Below, in pieces: positions 45,067 through 53,386 of a stretch of DNA of 64,000 nucleotides (its first letter is position 1; every line of letters starts with the position of its first letter). The position numbers were made by a program, and so were the translations under genes. The DNA is taken from assembly GCF_965229315.1 (NCBI RefSeq), contig NZ_CBDDJA010000002.1:3534001-3598000 (forward strand). The letters are read 5' to 3'. The DNA is from Pelomonas sp965229315 (GTDB lineage: Bacteria; Pseudomonadota; Gammaproteobacteria; Burkholderiales; Burkholderiaceae_C). Below the pieces are notes generated by a model. It worked only from the letters and a program-made list of their open reading frames with translations, was not told where the DNA came from and made no database searches.

Positions 45067-47222
45067 TGAATCTGCTCGTTGAACTGTTTGTCGAAGAGCT
45101 GCCGCCCAAGGCGCTGAAGAAGCTGGGCGAGTCCTTCGCCACCGTGCTGGCCGACAGCCTGAAGGCGCAAGGCCTGGCCCCGGCCGATGCGGCCGTCACG
45201 TCGTTCGCGTCGCCACGCCGGCTGGGCGTGCATATCGAGGGTGTGTATGCCCAAGCAGCCCAACAGCCAAGGCGTATCAAGCTAATGCCCACCGCTGTTG
45301 GTTTAGATAAGGACGGCAAACCGACTCCGGCTCTAGAGAAAAAACTTGTCGCCCTGGGTCTAGATCACATAGCTACTCTCCCCTCGGTATGGGAAGAGCG
45401 TGTGTCCATCGCAAAAGACGGCAACAACGACACTCTGTTCTACACAGATGTCGCCTCCGGCGTCATGCTGGTCTTTGGCCTGCAGAAGGCGCTGGACGAG
45501 ACGCTGGCCAAGCTGCCCATCCCTAAGGTCATGACCTACCAGCTCGCCGACGGCTGGAGCGACGTGAAGTTCGTGCGCCCGGCCCACGGCCTGGTCGCGC
45601 TGCATGGCCGCGAGGTGGTCGCCCTCCAGGCCCTGGGCCTGACCTCGGGTCGCACCACCACCGGCCACCGCTTCGAAGCGGAACAGGCTGTCGTCAGCAT
45701 CGACAGCGCCGACACCTACGCCACCCAGTTGCGCGAACAAGGCGCGGTGATTGCCAGCTTCGCCGAGCGCCGCGCCGAGATCGCACGCCAGCTCAAGGGC
45801 GCCGCCGATGCGCTGAGCTTGACGCCCATCGAAGACGACGCGCTGCTCGACGAAGTGACGGCCCTCGTCGAGCGCCCCAACGTGCTGACCTGCGCCTTCG
45901 AGGCCGAGTTCCTGGCCGTGCCGCAGGAATGCCTCATCCTGACGATGAAGGCCAACCAGAAGTACTTCCCGCTGCTGGACGCGCAAGGCAAGCTGACCCG
46001 CCATTTCCTGGTCGTCAGCAACATCGCACCGAGCGACGCGAGCGCCGTGGTGCAGGGCAACGAGCGCGTCGTGCGCCCGCGCCTGGCCGACGCCAAGTTC
46101 TTCTTCGACCAGGACCGCAAGAAAACCCTCGCCGACCGACTCCCCGGCCTGGCCAAGGTCGTGTACCACGGCAAGCTGGGCAGCCAGGGTGAGCGCGCCG
46201 AGCGCGTGCGGGCCATTGCCCACGCCATCGTCAACCAGCTCAGCATGGCGACGCTGCCCTACACGGTGGAGGCCGACGACGAGTTCAAGGTGCTGGACAG
46301 CAAGGTGCAGCAGGCCGCGCAGCTCGCCAAGTGCGACCTGCTGACCGACATGGTCGGCGAGTTCCCGGAGCTGCAAGGCATCATGGGCGGCTACTACGCC
46401 CGCCACGAAGGCCTGCGCGACGGCGTGGCCATCGCCATCGAGGACCACTACAAGCCCCGCTTCGCCGGCGATGCGCTGCCGCGCAACCACACCGGCACGG
46501 TCGTGGCGCTGGCCGACAAGCTGGAGACGCTGGTGGGCCTGTTCGGCATCGGCCAGTTGCCCACCGGCGACAAGGACCCGTTCGCACTGCGCCGCCACGC
46601 GCTGGGCGTCATCCGCATCCTGGTCGAGAAGAACCTGCCGCTGGAGCTGCCCGCGCTCGTCGACGCGGCCGTGCCGGCCTTCGGCGAACTGGTCGAGGCC
46701 CCGCAAGCCACGCGCCAGGCGCTGCTGACGTTCTTCGCCGACCGACTGGCGGTGGGCCTGCGCGACCAGGGCTACAGCGCGCAGGAAGTCGACGCCGTGC
46801 TGGCACTGAGCCCCACGCGCCTGGGCGATGTGCCACGCCGGCTCGAAGCCGTGCGCGCGTTCGCCGCGCTGCCCGAAGCCGCCTCGCTGGCCGCCGCCAA
46901 CAAGCGCGTGGGCAACATCCTGAAGAAGGTCGAAGGCGAGCTGCCCACGGCCATCGCCCCGGCACTGCTGACGGAAGCCGCCGAGCAGGCGCTGGCGAAA
47001 GCCATCGACGACGTGCAGCCCGCCGCCGACCTGCTGTTCGAACAGCGCGACTACACCGGCTCGCTGAAATCCCTGGCCGCGCTGAAGACGCCGGTGGACG
47101 CCTTCTTCGACGACGTGATGGTCAACGCCGAGGACCCGGCGCTGCGCGCCAACCGCCTGGCCCTGCTGGGCCGCCTGCACGCGGCGATGAACCGCGTGGC
47201 CGACCTGTCGCGCCTTGCCTGA
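45066..47222 (+). CDS. glyS: Glycyl-tRNA synthetase beta subunit
   Basis: A 718-residue beta subunit, full length, starting MNLLVELFVEELPPKALKKLG. The body has the HD-like and DALR-like C-terminal regions (GRLHAAMNRVADLSRL at the end). It is intact in frame. Within it, about 45240-45480 drops to roughly 54% GC by hand count against about 70% either side, and uses codons such as TTA, CTA and ATA that its neighbours avoid, although the protein sequence there is ordinary for the family. Confidence 0.97.
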   Translation: MNLLVELFVEELPPKALKKLGESFATVLADSLKAQGLAPADAAVTSFASPRRLGVHIEGVYAQAAQQPRRIKLMPTAVGLDKDGKPTPALEKKLVALGLDHIATLPSVWEERVSIAKDGNNDTLFYTDVASGVMLVFGLQKALDETLAKLPIPKVMTYQLADGWSDVKFVRPAHGLVALHGREVVALQALGLTSGRTTTGHRFEAEQAVVSIDSADTYATQLREQGAVIASFAERRAEIARQLKGAADALSLTPIEDDALLDEVTALVERPNVLTCAFEAEFLAVPQECLILTMKANQKYFPLLDAQGKLTRHFLVVSNIAPSDASAVVQGNERVVRPRLADAKFFFDQDRKKTLADRLPGLAKVVYHGKLGSQGERAERVRAIAHAIVNQLSMATLPYTVEADDEFKVLDSKVQQAAQLAKCDLLTDMVGEFPELQGIMGGYYARHEGLRDGVAIAIEDHYKPRFAGDALPRNHTGTVVALADKLETLVGLFGIGQLPTGDKDPFALRRHALGVIRILVEKNLPLELPALVDAAVPAFGELVEAPQATRQALLTFFADRLAVGLRDQGYSAQEVDAVLALSPTRLGDVPRRLEAVRAFAALPEAASLAAANKRVGNILKKVEGELPTAIAPALLTEAAEQALAKAIDDVQPAADLLFEQRDYTGSLKSLAALKTPVDAFFDDVMVNAEDPALRANRLALLGRLHAAMNRVADLSRLA
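45241..45480 (+). other. Low-GC, codon-shifted patch inside glyS
   Basis: Hand counts per 60 bases give 34, 31, 31 and 34 G+C (130/240, 54%), while the preceding 60 bases give 44. The codons in frame include TTA at 45303 and several CTA, ATA and AAA. The reading frame continues. The pattern suggests a short segment acquired by homologous recombination or a locally selected RNA feature. Confidence 0.75.
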
Positions 47223-47411
47223 CATGACGCCCCCACGCTCGCTTCCGCTCGCTGCCTTGCAGGCCGCATCGGGCCAGTGGCCCGCTTCTTCGCCAGCCAC
47301 GCGACGTCCACTGGACGCCGCCTGCGCGGGCTCAGCCCCCCGAGGGGGCGCTCAGCGTCTTCGGGCGGCCGTGCGCCGCTGACAGCCATGCGCACCGACC
47401 ACGCCCACGGC

Positions 47412-48032
47412 ATGAAGCTCGTCATCCTCGGCCGTGACGGCACGATCAACCGCTACCGCGATGATCACGTCAAGGCGCCCGAGGAACTGGACCCCCTGCC
47501 CGGCGCGCTGGAGGCGGTGGCGCGGCTGAACCACAGCGGCTGGCACACCGTGCTGGCCACCAACCAGGCCGGTATCGGCCGCGGCCTGCTGGACATGGCG
47601 TCGCTGAACGCGGTGCACCTGCGCTTGAACCAGTTGCTGGCCGAAAAGGGCGGGCGGCTGGACGCGGCCTTCTTCTGCCCGCACACGCCCGAGGAAGGCT
47701 GCGACTGCCGCAAGCCGCTGCCAGGGCTGATCCAGCAGATCGGCCAGCGCTTCGACGTGGAGCTGGCCGCGGTGCACATGGTGGGTGCGTCGCTGACCGA
47801 CCTGCTGACCGCGCGCGCCGCCGGCTGCGTGCCGCACGTGGTGCTCAGCGGCCCGCTGGGCGGGCTGGAAGCGCACCAGCTGCAGGAAGTGCTAGCGGCC
47901 GTGCCCGGCGCGCGCGTGCACGCGGACCTCACCGCCTGCGCCGAAGTCATCATCCAGGAAGGCCGCCGCCGCATCGCCCAGCAGCGCGGCGAAACCCTCG
48001 CCCCCGATACCCAGGCCGGAGACCTGAACTGA
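47412..48032 (+). CDS. gmhB: GmhB-like HAD protein lacking two catalytic aspartates
   Basis: A 206-residue homologue of D-glycero-beta-D-manno-heptose-1,7-bisphosphate 7-phosphatase, an enzyme of lipopolysaccharide heptose synthesis. Motif I reads ILGRDGTIN: residue 7, normally the nucleophile Asp of DxD, is Gly (codon GGC at 47430). Motif IV reads VGASLTD: residue 126, normally the Mg-binding Asp of GDS, is Ala (GCG at 47787). Motif II (LATNQAGIGRG), the CPH...CDCRKP zinc loop and the lysine are kept. It lies in the usual glyS-gmhB-plsC position and overlaps plsC (TGATG). The fold is probably intact but activity is doubtful. An earlier in-frame ATG at 47388 is possible. Confidence 0.88.
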   Translation: MKLVILGRDGTINRYRDDHVKAPEELDPLPGALEAVARLNHSGWHTVLATNQAGIGRGLLDMASLNAVHLRLNQLLAEKGGRLDAAFFCPHTPEEGCDCRKPLPGLIQQIGQRFDVELAAVHMVGASLTDLLTARAAGCVPHVVLSGPLGGLEAHQLQEVLAAVPGARVHADLTACAEVIIQEGRRRIAQQRGETLAPDTQAGDLN

Positions 48033-48829
48033 TGTCCACGTTGCTGAGCGCCATCCGCTCGCTGATCTTCGTCCTCGTCCTCATCGTCACCGTCATCCCC
48101 TGGGCCACGGCGGTGGTCATCCTGTCCATCTTCCGCCGCGGCGACCCCATCTACTGGGCCTGCGCGAACTGGCTGAAGCTCGCCATCTGGAGCGCACGCT
48201 TCATCTGCGGCATCCGCTGGCGCATCCAGGGCATGGAACACCTGCCGCCCGCCGAGGACCGCCGCGCCGGCGTGGTGCTGCTGTCCAAGCACCAGAGCAC
48301 CTGGGAGACCTTCGCCTACCCGGCGCTGTTCAGCCACCCACTGGCCTACGTGTTCAAGCGCGAGCTGCTGTACGTGCCGTTCTTCGGCTGGGCGATGGCG
48401 CGCATGGACATGATCCACATCGACCGCGGCCGCCGCACCGAGGCCTGGAACAAGGTGCTGAAGCAGGGCAAGCGCCTGGGCGGCCAGGGCAACTGGGTCA
48501 TCATGTTCCCCGAGGGCACGCGCATCCCGCGCGGCCAGGCGGGGGACTACAAGACCGGCGGCACGCGGCTGGCCATCGAGGCCGGCCTGCCCGTGGTGCC
48601 CATCGCGGCGACCGCGGCGCGCTGCTGGCCGCGCAAGAGCTTCCTGCTGCGCCCGGGCGTGGTGGACATCTCCATCGGCCGGCAGATCCGCCCCGAAGGC
48701 CGCGAGCCCGCCGAGATGATGCGCGAGGTCAAGGACTGGATCGAGTCGGAAATGCGCCGCCTCGACCCCGAGGCCTACACCAGCCCGCCGGCGGCCGGCG
48801 CCGCCTCCCCTGCCGCGACCAAGCCCTGA
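48032..48829 (+). CDS. plsC: 1-acyl-sn-glycerol-3-phosphate acyltransferase
   Basis: A 265-residue membrane-associated acyltransferase that makes phosphatidic acid. An N-terminal hydrophobic helix (SLIFVLVLIVTVIPWATAVVI) precedes the catalytic motif HQSTWE, an HX4E form of the usual HX4D that occurs in betaproteobacterial members. Motif III is FPEGTRIPRG, and motif IV is VVPIAATAA. Translationally coupled to gmhB; two bases before the ygjP-like gene. Confidence 0.93.
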   Translation: MSTLLSAIRSLIFVLVLIVTVIPWATAVVILSIFRRGDPIYWACANWLKLAIWSARFICGIRWRIQGMEHLPPAEDRRAGVVLLSKHQSTWETFAYPALFSHPLAYVFKRELLYVPFFGWAMARMDMIHIDRGRRTEAWNKVLKQGKRLGGQGNWVIMFPEGTRIPRGQAGDYKTGGTRLAIEAGLPVVPIAATAARCWPRKSFLLRPGVVDISIGRQIRPEGREPAEMMREVKDWIESEMRRLDPEAYTSPPAAGAASPAATKP

Positions 48830-48831
48830 GC

Positions 48832-49641
48832 ATGCCCGCCAAGCGCCCGGCCCCACTGCTGCAGGACAGCCAGTTGTCGCTGTTCGGGGCCGAGGCCGAC
48901 CTCGCGCCGGCCGAACCCGGCAGCGCCAAGGCGCGGCACGAACTGTGGCTGGGCCAGCACCGCGTGGGCTACGAGCTGCGGCGTGCACGGCGGCGCTCCA
49001 TCGGCTTCGTCGTCGGGCCGCAGGGCCTGCGCGTCAGCGCGCCGCGCTGGGTGCCGGTCACCGACATCGAGCAGGCGCTGCATCACAAGGGCGAATGGAT
49101 TCTGCGCAAGCTGGTCGAGCAGCGCGAGCGCCAGCAGCGCATGCAGGCCGCGCGCATCGACTGGACGGACGGCGGCCGCCTGCCCTACCTGGGCGAGGCG
49201 CTGACGATGGTCGTGTCGCCCGGCGAGCGTGGCGTGACCTGGGACGCCGCCACGCGTGAGCTGCACCTGCCGCTGCCCCATGGGGCCGCCGCGGAGCAGA
49301 TCCGCGACCTGACGCAATCCTGGCTGCAGGCGCGCGCGAAGGAAGATTTCCTGCCGCGCTGCCGGCAGTTCGCCGACAGGCTGGGCGTCGCGATGACCTC
49401 GCTGCGCCTGTCCTCGGCCCAGACCCGCTGGGGCAGTGCCAGCGCCGACGGTTCCATCCGGCTGAACTGGCGCCTCATCCACTTCGCGCCGGCCATCATC
49501 GACTACGTCGTGGCCCACGAGCTGGCGCACCTGCGCGAGATGAACCACAGCCCGGCGTTCTGGGACACCGTGCGTTCCGTGCTGCCCGACTTCGAGCGCT
49601 CCCGCGAGGCGCTGCGCGAGGAATCCATCGTCGTGCAGTGA
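48832..49641 (+). CDS. YgjP-type (DUF45) metal-dependent hydrolase
   Basis: A 269-residue protein. The zincin motif HELAHLREMNHSPAFW (HExxH with a third His) is near residue 225, and LRLSSAQTRWGSASADGSIRLNWRLIHF is the conserved YgjP/DUF45 segment before it. Metalloprotease-like, substrate unknown. It closes the corC-lnt-glyQS-gmhB-plsC block. Confidence 0.88.
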   Translation: MPAKRPAPLLQDSQLSLFGAEADLAPAEPGSAKARHELWLGQHRVGYELRRARRRSIGFVVGPQGLRVSAPRWVPVTDIEQALHHKGEWILRKLVEQRERQQRMQAARIDWTDGGRLPYLGEALTMVVSPGERGVTWDAATRELHLPLPHGAAAEQIRDLTQSWLQARAKEDFLPRCRQFADRLGVAMTSLRLSSAQTRWGSASADGSIRLNWRLIHFAPAIIDYVVAHELAHLREMNHSPAFWDTVRSVLPDFERSREALREESIVVQ

Positions 49642-49797
49642 CGCCGCCCGGCGGGGGTGGTGAATATTCCCGTGCCGCCGTCATCCCTGGGCATCGGGCT
49701 TCGGCAACACTCCTTCGTGATGCTGTCATCAGCGGTACCCAAAGGCAGGCACCCAGCCCGCCCAAAAACGGGAGCAGGTACCGCCGCAAGGCCGATG

Positions 49798-49835
49798 CGC
49801 CGCCGCCGGGCTCTCCCGCGGCGGCGTTTCACTTT
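49798..49835 (+). terminator. Intrinsic terminator after the YgjP-type gene
   Basis: A 9-bp GC stem (49798-49806 with 49818-49826), with an inner GGG/CCC extension, is followed by TTTCACTTT. It lies about 155 bases after the stop codon and 20 bases before the convergent gene ends. The T-run is on the plus strand only. Confidence 0.6.
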
Positions 49836-49856
49836 GTGCGCGTCAGGCTCGCTGCA

Positions 49857-50924
49857 TCAGGACGGCACGAAACGGTAGACGCCGTCGGCGCCCAGATCGC
49901 GCCTGAGCTCGCCCCGCAGCCACAGCGCGTTCAGGTGGGCAATCGACTCGCCCATCGCGAAGGTGGTCTGGTGCAGGTCCAGCTTGCGCTTGAACAGCAC
50001 CGGCAGCAGGCCGGCCGCATGCGTCGGCTCGGCCGTGCAGGCCGCGATGACCTCGGCCAGCCGCTCGTCGTGATGCTCGCGGAGCTGGTCGATGCGCTCG
50101 TGCAGGCCGCGGAACGGCTTGCCATGCGACGGCAGCACCAGCGTGTCGGCCGGCAGGTCCAGGTAGCGGGACAGCGAGTCCAGGTACAGCGTCAGCGGGT
50201 CGGCCTCGGGCTCGACGTCGACGACCGACACGTTGGTCGAGATGCGCGGCAGCACCATGTCGCCCGAGATCAGCAGCGGGCTCCCTTGGGCATCGCCGCA
50301 GAACAGGCTGATGTGCTCGGGCGCATGGCCATAGCCCGAGATGCAGCGCCAGCCGCGGCCACCGATGTCGATGACCATGCCGTCCATCAGCCGCCGGTAG
50401 CTGGCCGGCACGACCGGCACCATCTTCGGGTAGTAGTCGGCCCGGTCGCGGATCTTCACCAGGGCCTCTTCGTCGGTCAGCCCGTGGCTGCCGAAGAAGG
50501 CCGCGGCCGACATGCCGCCCATGCCCACGGTGGATGAGCTGGCCAGCCGCGCGAGGTTGAAATCCGTGGCGCTCATCCACAGGCGGCACTGCCATTTTTC
50601 CGTCAGCCAGTGGGCCAGGCCCAGGTGGTCGGGGTGGAAGTGCGTCGCCATCACGCGCAGCACGGGCAACCCGTCCAGGTGATGGGCGAACACCTGCTCC
50701 CAGTTCGCGCGGGTGTCGTCGCTGGCGATGCCGCAGTCGACGATGGTCCAGCCCTCGCGGCCGTCGATACGGTCACGCAGCAGCCACAGGTTGATGTGGT
50801 CCAGCGCGAACGGCAGGCCCATGCGGACCCAGCGCAGGCCGGGCGCCAGGTCCAGGGCCTCGCCGGGGCCGGGCAGCGTGTCGCCCAGCGGGTAATGGAG
50901 TTCCGATTCGCGCGCGTTGGCCAT
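49857..50924 (-). CDS. Metallo-beta-lactamase-fold hydrolase
   Basis: A 355-residue protein. The metal site is THFHPDHLGL near residue 95, with later ligands in GYGHAPEHISLF, SGDMVLPRIS and LPSHGKPFRG. This pattern is that of glyoxalase-II-like hydrolases with a C-terminal extension of about 80 residues. It is divergent from a LiuR-like regulator with a shared palindromic operator, so it may belong to the branched-chain or fatty acid catabolism regulon. Confidence 0.87.
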   Translation of the reverse strand: MANARESELHYPLGDTLPGPGEALDLAPGLRWVRMGLPFALDHINLWLLRDRIDGREGWTIVDCGIASDDTRANWEQVFAHHLDGLPVLRVMATHFHPDHLGLAHWLTEKWQCRLWMSATDFNLARLASSSTVGMGGMSAAAFFGSHGLTDEEALVKIRDRADYYPKMVPVVPASYRRLMDGMVIDIGGRGWRCISGYGHAPEHISLFCGDAQGSPLLISGDMVLPRISTNVSVVDVEPEADPLTLYLDSLSRYLDLPADTLVLPSHGKPFRGLHERIDQLREHHDERLAEVIAACTAEPTHAAGLLPVLFKRKLDLHQTTFAMGESIAHLNALWLRGELRRDLGADGVYRFVPS

Positions 50925-50948
50925 GGCAGGGTCCGGGTGGTCTTAGAC

Positions 50949-50962
50949 TGACGTTTACGTCA
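50949..50962. promoter_or_regulatory. Palindromic operator between the MBL hydrolase and the MerR regulator
   Basis: TGACGT-TT-ACGTCA is a perfect 6-2-6 palindrome in the 51-base divergent gap. It resembles the ACGT-N2-ACGT core reported for LiuR sites. It probably controls both genes. Confidence 0.65.
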
Positions 50963-50975
50963 ATCGAGTGTAGCC

Positions 50976-51383
50976 ATGCCCCCTCGCCGCCCTGTCTCCA
51001 CTGCGACCGAAACCACCTTCACCATCACGGAGCTGGCCGCCGAGTTCGACATCACGCCGCGCGCGATCCGCTTCTACGAGGACATGGGCCTGCTGGAGCC
51101 CGGCCGCAAGGGCCGCAACCGGGTCTACACGCCGCGCGACCGCACGCGGCTGAAGCTGACGCTGCGCGGCAAACGCCTGGGGCTGGCGCTGCAGGAGATC
51201 AAGCAGCTCGTGGACATGTACGACAGCCAGGCCAGCGCCGCACCGCAGCTGCAGGCCTTCCTGGTCATCCTGGCCCAGCATCGGGAGCAGCTCGAACAGC
51301 AGCGCCGCGACATCGAGGTCACGCTCGCCGAGATCCAGCAGCACGAGAAGCGCTGCCGCGCGCTGCTGGCCGGCCAAGTGTGA
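50976..51383 (+). CDS. liuR: MerR-family regulator, LiuR-like
   Basis: A 135-residue short MerR protein. The winged helix-turn-helix is FTITELAAEFDITPRAIRFYEDMGLL with RVYTPRDRTRLKLTLRGKRLG; a coiled-coil dimer helix (about 90-125) follows; there is no large effector domain. This layout and LQEIKQLVDMYD match LiuR regulators of leucine/isovalerate and fatty acid degradation. No liu genes are in the window, so the assignment is by sequence and operator only. Confidence 0.78.
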   Translation: MPPRRPVSTATETTFTITELAAEFDITPRAIRFYEDMGLLEPGRKGRNRVYTPRDRTRLKLTLRGKRLGLALQEIKQLVDMYDSQASAAPQLQAFLVILAQHREQLEQQRRDIEVTLAEIQQHEKRCRALLAGQV

Positions 51384-51518
51384 CGCTTTCCCGCCTGCCC
51401 GACCTGACGGCGTCATCTACGGGACAAACCCACTGGTGCCTTCCACAAGGCTGACTAGAGTCCGCCGACCCCATCCAGGCCGCGCTGTGGCCGGCAGACC
51501 TGTTTTTGTGGAGCTGTC

Positions 51519-52271
51519 ATGACCCCTGGCCCGCGCCCCCCGCTGGCACTCACGCTGACTGCCGTTGCCGGCGCCCTGCTGGGCCTGGCCGGGCCGGCCG
51601 GCGCGCAGCAAGAGCCCGCCAAGTCCGACAACGGGCTGGAGCGCGCGCAGAAGGCTGCCGATGCGGTCTTCCACTGGATCAAGCTGAACGCCGACAAGGG
51701 CGCCAGCCGCCAGGCGCCTGCGCCGGCACCGGCCGTGCGCAAGCCCGCAACCGCCCCCACGGCCGCCGCGCCCAAACCGCCGCCTGCGCCGAACAACGCC
51801 GCTCAACCGACAGCCCAGGTCCAGCCACAGGCTCAAGCGCCGACCACCGCGCCGTCGTCCGCCATCGCCACGGCGCCGCCCCCCGAACCCCAGCCCGATC
51901 CCGTCGTGCTCGCGTCTGCCGCGCCGACGCCTGCCCCCGCCGCGCCGATGGCCACCGCGGCGCAGGCCGCCGAACCTGCGCCGCAGCCCGCCGAAGCGGC
52001 CGAAGCCGTTGAAGAGCCGCTCAAGCTGCTCGCCAAGGTCGACCCGACCTTCCCGCGGCAGTTGCTGCAGCAGAACCTGAAGAAGGGCTTCGCGCAAATC
52101 CAGTTCACCGTCGCACCGGACGGCACGGTCAGCCAGGCGCAGGCCGTCAAGGCCAGCCATGCGCGCCTGGGCACCGCAGCCGTCGATGCCGTCAAGCAAT
52201 GGCGTTTCGCCCCGGTTTCACGGGCGCGCGAGGTGGCCGTGGAGATCGCTTTCAACAACAGCGATGACTGA
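51519..52271 (+). CDS. TonB C-terminal-domain protein with signal peptide
   Basis: A 250-residue protein. An N-terminal signal peptide (cleavage near PAGAQ) replaces the uncleaved anchor of classic TonB. A Pro/Ala-rich stretch (about 65-160) is followed by a TonB-like C-terminal domain: DPTFPRQLLQQNLKKGFAQIQFTV to DAVKQWRFAPVSR. No exbB/exbD or receptor gene is nearby. It may be a periplasmic structural or energy-coupling protein; its role is uncertain. Confidence 0.75.
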   Translation: MTPGPRPPLALTLTAVAGALLGLAGPAGAQQEPAKSDNGLERAQKAADAVFHWIKLNADKGASRQAPAPAPAVRKPATAPTAAAPKPPPAPNNAAQPTAQVQPQAQAPTTAPSSAIATAPPPEPQPDPVVLASAAPTPAPAAPMATAAQAAEPAPQPAEAAEAVEEPLKLLAKVDPTFPRQLLQQNLKKGFAQIQFTVAPDGTVSQAQAVKASHARLGTAAVDAVKQWRFAPVSRAREVAVEIAFNNSDD

Positions 52272-52294
52272 GCCCCGCTCAGGCGCGGGGGCTT
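52271..52294 (+). terminator. Possible terminator after the TonB-like gene
   Basis: AGCCCCGC pairs with GCGGGGGCT with one bulged base. Only a short TTG follows, so this is a weak candidate. Confidence 0.35.
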
Positions 52295-52366
52295 GACGCT
52301 TCCGGGCCGCCCCCTGATGCTGCCGCCGCCGCAGCGATGTGCCGTGGCACCAAACAGGGAGTCGTC

Positions 52367-53386
52367 ATGTCCATCCGTCTGCTCACCCGCGCATTCGCGG
52401 GCCTGAGTCTTTGCGCCGCTGCGCTGTCGGCGTCGGCCGCGGGGCCGTTCTCCGGTCTCGTGGTCTTCGGTGACAGCCTGTCCGACAGCGGCAACAACGC
52501 GATCCTGCTCACCGCTGCCTTCGGCGGCGCGCTGCCACCCGTCGTCGTGACGGGCGACGGCTTCTACAGCCAGATCCCGTCCGCCGCCGGCACTTACTCC
52601 AACGGCATGGTCTGGACGCAATACCTGGCGCAGTCCCTCGGCGTGCCGCTGGCGCCCTCGGTGGCGGGCGGCAGCAACTACGCCTTCGGCGGCGCTCAGA
52701 CCGGCCTGAACGGCAGCGACGTGCCAGGCCTGCCGGGCTTCCCGTACAGCCTGCAGACGCAGGTCGGCACCTACCTGGGAGCGACCGGCAACATCGCCGA
52801 CCCGAACGCGCTGTACGTGGTGGCCGGCGGCGGCAACGACGTGCGCGCGGCGCTGGAAGCCATCGCGGCCGGCGCCAACGCCGAAGCCACCGCAGCTGCC
52901 ACGATCACCGCCTACGCCGGCAACATGGCCGGCATGGTCGCCAGCCTCAAGCTGGCGGGCGCGCAGCACGTGCTGGTGCTGAACACGCCCAATTTCGGCC
53001 TCACGCCGCTGGCCAACGCGATGGGCATCGCCCCGCTGGCCACGTCGCTGAGCTTCGCCATGGACCACGCACTCGACGTCGCGCTCAGCGGCAGCGGCGT
53101 GATGAGCTTCGACATGTTCAGCTTCATGACCGGCGTCGTGAACGCCGGCGCGGCCTCGGGCTTCAGCAACTGGACGAACGCCTGCGCCGCAGCCGTCAAC
53201 CACTGCGACGTGAACACCTCGCTGTTCTGGGACGGCATCCACCCGACGACGCTGGCCCACCAGCAGCTCGCCGCCGCCGTGTTCGCCACGGCCGTGCCAG
53301 AGCCGGGCATGGCCGCGCTGTTCGCTGTCGGCCTGGTCGTCGTTGCCCTAGGCCGCCGGCGTCGGGCAGCCCTGCAGCAGGGCTGA
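52367..53386 (+). CDS. GDSL/SGNH esterase with PEP-CTERM sorting signal
   Basis: A 339-residue secreted hydrolase. A signal peptide ends near ASAAG. The SGNH blocks are FGDSLSDSGNN (block I Ser), GGSNYAFGGAQT (II), AGGGNDV (III) and WDGIHPT with the catalytic Asp/His (V). The C-terminus reads VPEPG, a hydrophobic helix (MAALFAVGLVVVAL) and GRRRRAA, a PEP-CTERM signal. It is likely a lipase or esterase attached to the surface or exopolysaccharide via exosortase. The start was placed at MSIRLL to begin the signal peptide. The last 39 bases overlap the convergent LysR gene. Confidence 0.88.
   Translation: MSIRLLTRAFAGLSLCAAALSASAAGPFSGLVVFGDSLSDSGNNAILLTAAFGGALPPVVVTGDGFYSQIPSAAGTYSNGMVWTQYLAQSLGVPLAPSVAGGSNYAFGGAQTGLNGSDVPGLPGFPYSLQTQVGTYLGATGNIADPNALYVVAGGGNDVRAALEAIAAGANAEATAAATITAYAGNMAGMVASLKLAGAQHVLVLNTPNFGLTPLANAMGIAPLATSLSFAMDHALDVALSGSGVMSFDMFSFMTGVVNAGAASGFSNWTNACAAAVNHCDVNTSLFWDGIHPTTLAHQQLAAAVFATAVPEPGMAALFAVGLVVVALGRRRRAALQQG

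Noticed and set aside
45360..47300. A 646-codon minus-strand open frame opposite glyS
   Set aside because: Shadow of glyS; repetitive Gln/Val/Gly sequence with no domain.
53348..53386. Truncation or frameshift at the GDSL/LysR junction
   Set aside because: Both proteins keep full-length family C-termini, so this is a true overlap.
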